A stretch of 64,000 nucleotides of DNA from Solanum dulcamara (taxonomy: Eukaryota > Streptophyta > Magnoliopsida > Solanales > Solanaceae): assembly GCF_947179165.1 (NCBI RefSeq), contig NC_077242.1, positions 48,245,097-48,309,096 of the forward strand. The letters are read 5' to 3'. Position numbers and translations under genes: made by a program. The notes under the pieces were generated by a model. The model saw only the letters and a program-made list of their open reading frames with translations. It did no database searches and was not told the origin of the DNA. Shown piece by piece: positions 61,436 through 64,000 of this stretch; positions within the stretch are counted from its first letter, which is position 1, and each line of letters opens with the position of its first letter.

Positions 61436-62531
61436 CAGTGTTGTGAAAAAGCGCCGAAGCGCTCACTTTAAGCGTGAAGCGAAGTGAGGCGAGGCACTAG
61501 CGCTTCAACACCGTGAAGCGAAGCGATTTCAAAAAAGCGTGCGCTTCATGGGAGAAGCGAGAAGCACGCTTCATCTAGAAGCGAGAAAAAAGCTCGCTTT
61601 TTTTGAAAAAGCGGCACTAGGTTTTTTTTTAAAAAAAAATCTGTAAAACTTATAATTAATTGTTCCAAGCTACTGCGACAGTTCAACCAGGTTAGTTTCT
61701 CTTCTTCTCTTCTTCTCTTTCTATTTCTATTTTTATTTCCATTCATCAGTTCTGTCGTCTGCGCAACTGCTGCGATGTTCTTCTCTTCATCTCTTCTTCT
61801 CTTCTTCTTTTTCTATTTCTGCGCAACTGCCGTCTGCGAAGAATTATTTTTTTCAAGTTTTATTCAGCAGTTTGGCCATTATTTTTTTTTGAAGATAAAG
61901 CATATGCTCTGTTTTTTTTCAACATAGTCTGGCTGCTTTATTATTTATTTTTTTAATTTTGCTGCAGTTGCTCTTTTAATTTTGCTGCAGCTGCTCTATT
62001 ATTGTTTTGACAATTTGACTTGTGTGACTGAATTATTATTCTATTTTTTCTTTGTAGTAAGTTGTGTTTTCTTAATGGCACAAAAAAGGAATCCAGCTTG
62101 GGCATATGGAGTTGCCATGGGAAGTAACACAAAAATCAAATGTGTTTTTTTGTGATATGACATATAATGACGGAATATTTCATCACAAGAAGCATCTTAT
62201 TGGTGGTTATAAGATGTTAAAGTGTGTCCAAAGGTCCCGAATAGTGTGAAGGAAGAAATAAAAGAGTATTTTATGAAAAAAAATGAATTTAAAACTCAAA
62301 TGAATCCTGAAGCATCCATGGTTAATCTTGTTGATGATGATGAAATGGATGATGAAGTTGAAGTGAATATGCCAATGGGGCATATTTTATTATTTGTGCA
62401 TATTTTATATTTTATATTTTTATACTAAATAGCGCTTTTTCTGAAAAAAGCATGCGCTTCGCTTCACGCTTCTCGCTTCTGTGAAGCGAGCCCCTGTCGC
62501 TTTTTTCCGCTTCTCGCTTCTCAAAACACTG
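61436..62531 (+). mobile_element. Non-autonomous hAT transposon with GAAGCG subterminal repeats
   Basis: Ends CAGTGTTGTGAAAAAGCG and CGCTTCTCAAAACACTG are inverted repeats (10 of the first 11 positions agree). Flanks GTTAATCA (61428-61435 and 62532-62539) are a perfect 8-base TSD. The homologous LTR at 54885-54900 keeps the empty site. Both ends are packed with GAAGCG/CGCTTC hexamers, over a dozen on the left (61450-61600) and eight on the right (62440-62520), which resemble hAT transposase-binding repeats. The middle holds a transposase N-terminus remnant. 1096 bases. Confidence 0.9.
62075..62428 (+). pseudogene. hAT transposase N-terminal BED-finger remnant
   Basis: From ATG 62075 it reads MAQKRNPAWAYGVAMGS, then, with a one-base shift, a BED-like zinc finger (C-x2-C near 62140-62155 and a HHKKH histidine group near 62185). 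After a second shift comes VCPKVPNSVKEEIKEYFMKK (ORF 62222-62428) and an acidic stretch. This order matches the start of plant hAT transposases with BED and DUF659 domains. The catalytic part is deleted. Within the element it is probably a leftover of the autonomous parent. Confidence 0.65.
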
Positions 62532-63185
62532 GTTAATCACCTCGTCAATACGATCGTTTTGATACTAAAATTGCAATTTTCAGAGATGGACCAATTTCGG
62601 GATCCAAAATGGGAAATGTGGGACCTGCGTTCGTAATTCCCGAATTGACCCCAAAAGTTGGTCCTAGGTAGCACCCCAAGCTCATATGACTAAGTGATAC
62701 GTAAATTGGGGCATGGGCAAAGTTATAAACGCGCATGCAACGAAAAACCCAATTTCTAAGCTAAGAACAAGAACGGGCAACAACTAAATCAAGAAGTTTA
62801 CCAATAAAGAAGCTCCCACGGCCAAAAGTAATCGCACCCCGACGGTCCTCGTGGAAAACCCCGCAAAATAGGCTCTTGAATCGTAGAAAACGGACCTAAA
62901 CTGATCAAGAAACAAGACCTCAAAATTCATCACACTTCCAACTCGAAAATGTCAAAAGACTGCAGCTAATTTCGTGAATTTACCTCACACAAAGCCTCCC
63001 CTCAAGATTCCGAGCACACCAATGGATTCCTTATGAAATTCGCTTGAAGTTATCCTCCTGAATCGCCAAATTTGGGTTCCAAATGAGGGAGAAATCGAGT
63101 TTCCAAGCTCCACAAGTGAGTTGATCCCGTCTCTTGTCTATTAAGTTTTCAAGTTAGTGTTATTATTGAAATATTCAGTCCCTGC

Positions 63186-63493
63186 ACCCAGGATACCCCG
63201 AGCAGCTGGTTGCCGAACTTCAGCTGAGGCAGAAAGATATATTAAACAAAAGAGAACGCGGAAATCTGAAGAAAATGTACGTAGACTAAAGGAGAACTCC
63301 CAGAGTGGCCCAAGTGGCAAATATTTGCAAAGAGCAGGTCACTTTAAAGTGGAGCATGACAGCAGCCCCAGAGGAGTTGTTGGATTCATGTTGCAATGAC
63401 TTATCATCAACTACCACACCACATGGTGTTGGAAGTGCTGCAGACGTTTGGGATGTCAGTGGCTTTTCAGGGGCTGAGTTGCTCTTAGACGCT
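63186..63493 (+). pseudogene. ADA2: ADA2-like exon (linker before SWIRM), frameshifted
   Basis: Begins about 63186 after CCCAG and gives RAAGCRTSAEAERYIKQKR, ENVRRLKENSQSGPSGKYLQ and HDSSPRGVVG. It then needs a frame change near 63380-63400 to continue DLSSTTTPHGVGSAADVWD and VSGFSGAELLLDA up to the donor GTAAGA at 63494. AGCRTSAEAERYI is a hallmark of the ADA2 middle region behind the ADA boxes. The ORF on the opposite strand (63286-63771) is a shadow. Confidence 0.85.
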
Positions 63494-63730
63494 GTAAGAT
63501 TCTTCTGTTTCTGCTTCCACATATTGTTGCTATTTCCACAATCTTCTTTGCGAGCATTAACCATGCGACTGATATTATCTGACTTTGTACATATACCAGA
63601 ATGGGTATTGATGTGGCAATTCCAACAGTATTGATGCTCCAGAAAAGTGACGATTTTTTTGAACTTTGTTAGTAGTGTATGGCTATACCCTTTTAATCTT
63701 AAGCTGCATTTGTGGCAATTGCAAATGCAG

Positions 63731-63921
63731 GAAAAATGCTTTGGGGTGAGATGAGAATCCTGCCTACTCATTATCTAAACATGTCGCAAACCATGTCTAT
63801 GGGGATCTTTAGTGGCAGCATCACCAAGAAATCTGATGTGCATGGTCTATTCAATATTGATCTCAATAAGGTGGACAAAGTGTATAAGATGCTTGTTAAA
63901 AAGGGCATGGCTCAAGTATAA
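63731..63921 (+). pseudogene. ADA2: ADA2-like last exon, SWIRM-type C-terminus
   Basis: Acceptor TGCAG at 63726-63730. Continuing in phase gives an early TGA because one base is missing in GAAAAATGC (about 63736). In the shifted frame it reads EMRILPTHYLNMSQTMSMGI, TKKSDVHGLFNIDLNKVDKV and VKKGMAQV, with stop TAA at 63919-63921. The normal product ends in the same way, with a SWIRM domain that binds nucleosomal DNA or partners. The preceding intron is 63494-63730, with GT/AG borders. Confidence 0.85.
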
Positions 63922-64000
63922 TGTTGCTACTTTACAGGTTCAAGCATGATTTTACTTATTTTCTACCAAAACTGGCAATGACGTAAAATGGCTAGCCTGT
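63922..64000 (+). other. 3' flank of the ADA2-like copy
   Basis: Likely former 3' UTR. No polyadenylation signal AATAAA is seen before the window ends. Confidence 0.4.

Larger units (their letters stand above)
60196..63145 (-). repeat. Third, truncated gamma LTR copy, split by a hAT element
   Basis: Aligns with 53733-55480 of the element E LTR: CTTACATAGACATATAGTATCCC at 60200 starts the match, and TTGATCCCGTCTCTTGT at 63121 ends it. Both LTR ends are missing. Same orientation as the LTR at 52553, so it may be the eroded 5' LTR of element E. A hAT element with its TSD interrupts it at 61436. The right edge abuts the fourth recognised exon of the ADA2-like copy. Confidence 0.75.
44495..63921 (+). 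pseudogene. ADA2: ADA2-like transcriptional adaptor, split and broken
   Basis: ADA2 is the nuclear adaptor of the GCN5 histone acetyltransferase (SAGA-type) complex: an N-terminal ZZ finger, a SANT domain, ADA boxes and a C-terminal SWIRM domain. Exons seen: 44495-44547, 50835-50890, 51620-51798, about 63186-63493 and 63731-63921, with GT/AG borders and compatible phases for the first three. Exons coding for SANT and most ADA boxes should lie between 51798 and 63186 but are absent; L1, gypsy element E, an Au SINE and a hAT element are there. Defects: in-frame TGA at 51640-51642, an altered ZZ finger, a frameshift in the fourth exon near 63380-63400, and a one-base loss near 63736. Family length is about 550 residues; here about 240 are represented. 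Could be a truncated duplicate of an intact gene elsewhere. Confidence 0.85.

Noticed and set aside
63286..63771. 161-codon minus-strand ORF, among the longest in the window
   Set aside because: It covers ADA2-like exons and an intron on the opposite strand; only the plus-strand frames match a known protein.
1..64000. Search for a novel functional gene system (defence, biosynthetic cluster, operon)
   Set aside because: All recognisable coding DNA is decayed transposon DNA or the ADA2-like pseudogene; no group of intact neighbouring genes exists.

Overview
The window looks like nuclear, repeat-rich, intergenic and intronic DNA of a flowering plant of the nightshade family (Solanaceae). The pointers are the SINE and LINE types: a SolS-like SINE, an Au SINE, and RTE-type LINEs ending in TTG repeats. 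Several layers of decayed Ty3/gypsy LTRs of types common in Solanum, Capsicum and Nicotiana add to this. Genus cannot be fixed from the sequence alone. I see no bacterial-type operons, rRNA, tRNA genes or CRISPR. Every long coding stretch is a broken transposable-element gene, with one exception: a host-gene copy on the + strand at 44495-63921.

Layout. 1-8513: LTR-like repeat (family 'delta') at both sides of a decayed CACTA (En/Spm) transposon with a recognisable TNP2-type transposase. 8514-13031: pieces of two LTR families ('alpha', 'beta') in opposite orientations around a gag remnant. 13032-16205: minus-strand gypsy element C with gag-protease-RT and an internal deletion that ends at its LTR. 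16206-20080: plus-strand gypsy pol tail A and a mosaic LTR. 20081-29738: plus-strand gypsy element B, the best preserved one (protease, RT, RNase H, integrase, chromodomain). Its 3' LTR contains a solo LTR, which contains another solo LTR. 29739-36562: minus-strand gypsy element D (gag, PBS, long 'gamma' LTR with a hAT-type MITE inside). 36563-44494: MITE-like DNA broken up by one L1 and two RTE LINE copies.

44495-63921: a transcriptional adaptor ADA2-like gene copy. Exons 1-3 (start codon, basic linker, ZZ zinc finger) and the last two exons (linker and C-terminal SWIRM-like part) are recognisable. The exons for the SANT domain are absent, and the place between is filled by L1, gypsy element E (gamma family), an Au SINE and a hAT element. 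An in-frame TGA in exon 3, a lost ZZ ligand and two frameshifts make it a pseudogene.

The elements do not work together as a system. The window is mainly a record of insertion order. Target-site duplications (TSDs) and 'empty' homologous copies inside the window date several insertions relative to each other. I found nothing that supports a previously undescribed functional system. The most informative items are the split ADA2 copy, the three-layer LTR nest, the mosaic LTR, and the LTR-family-specific arrays of short palindromic motifs.
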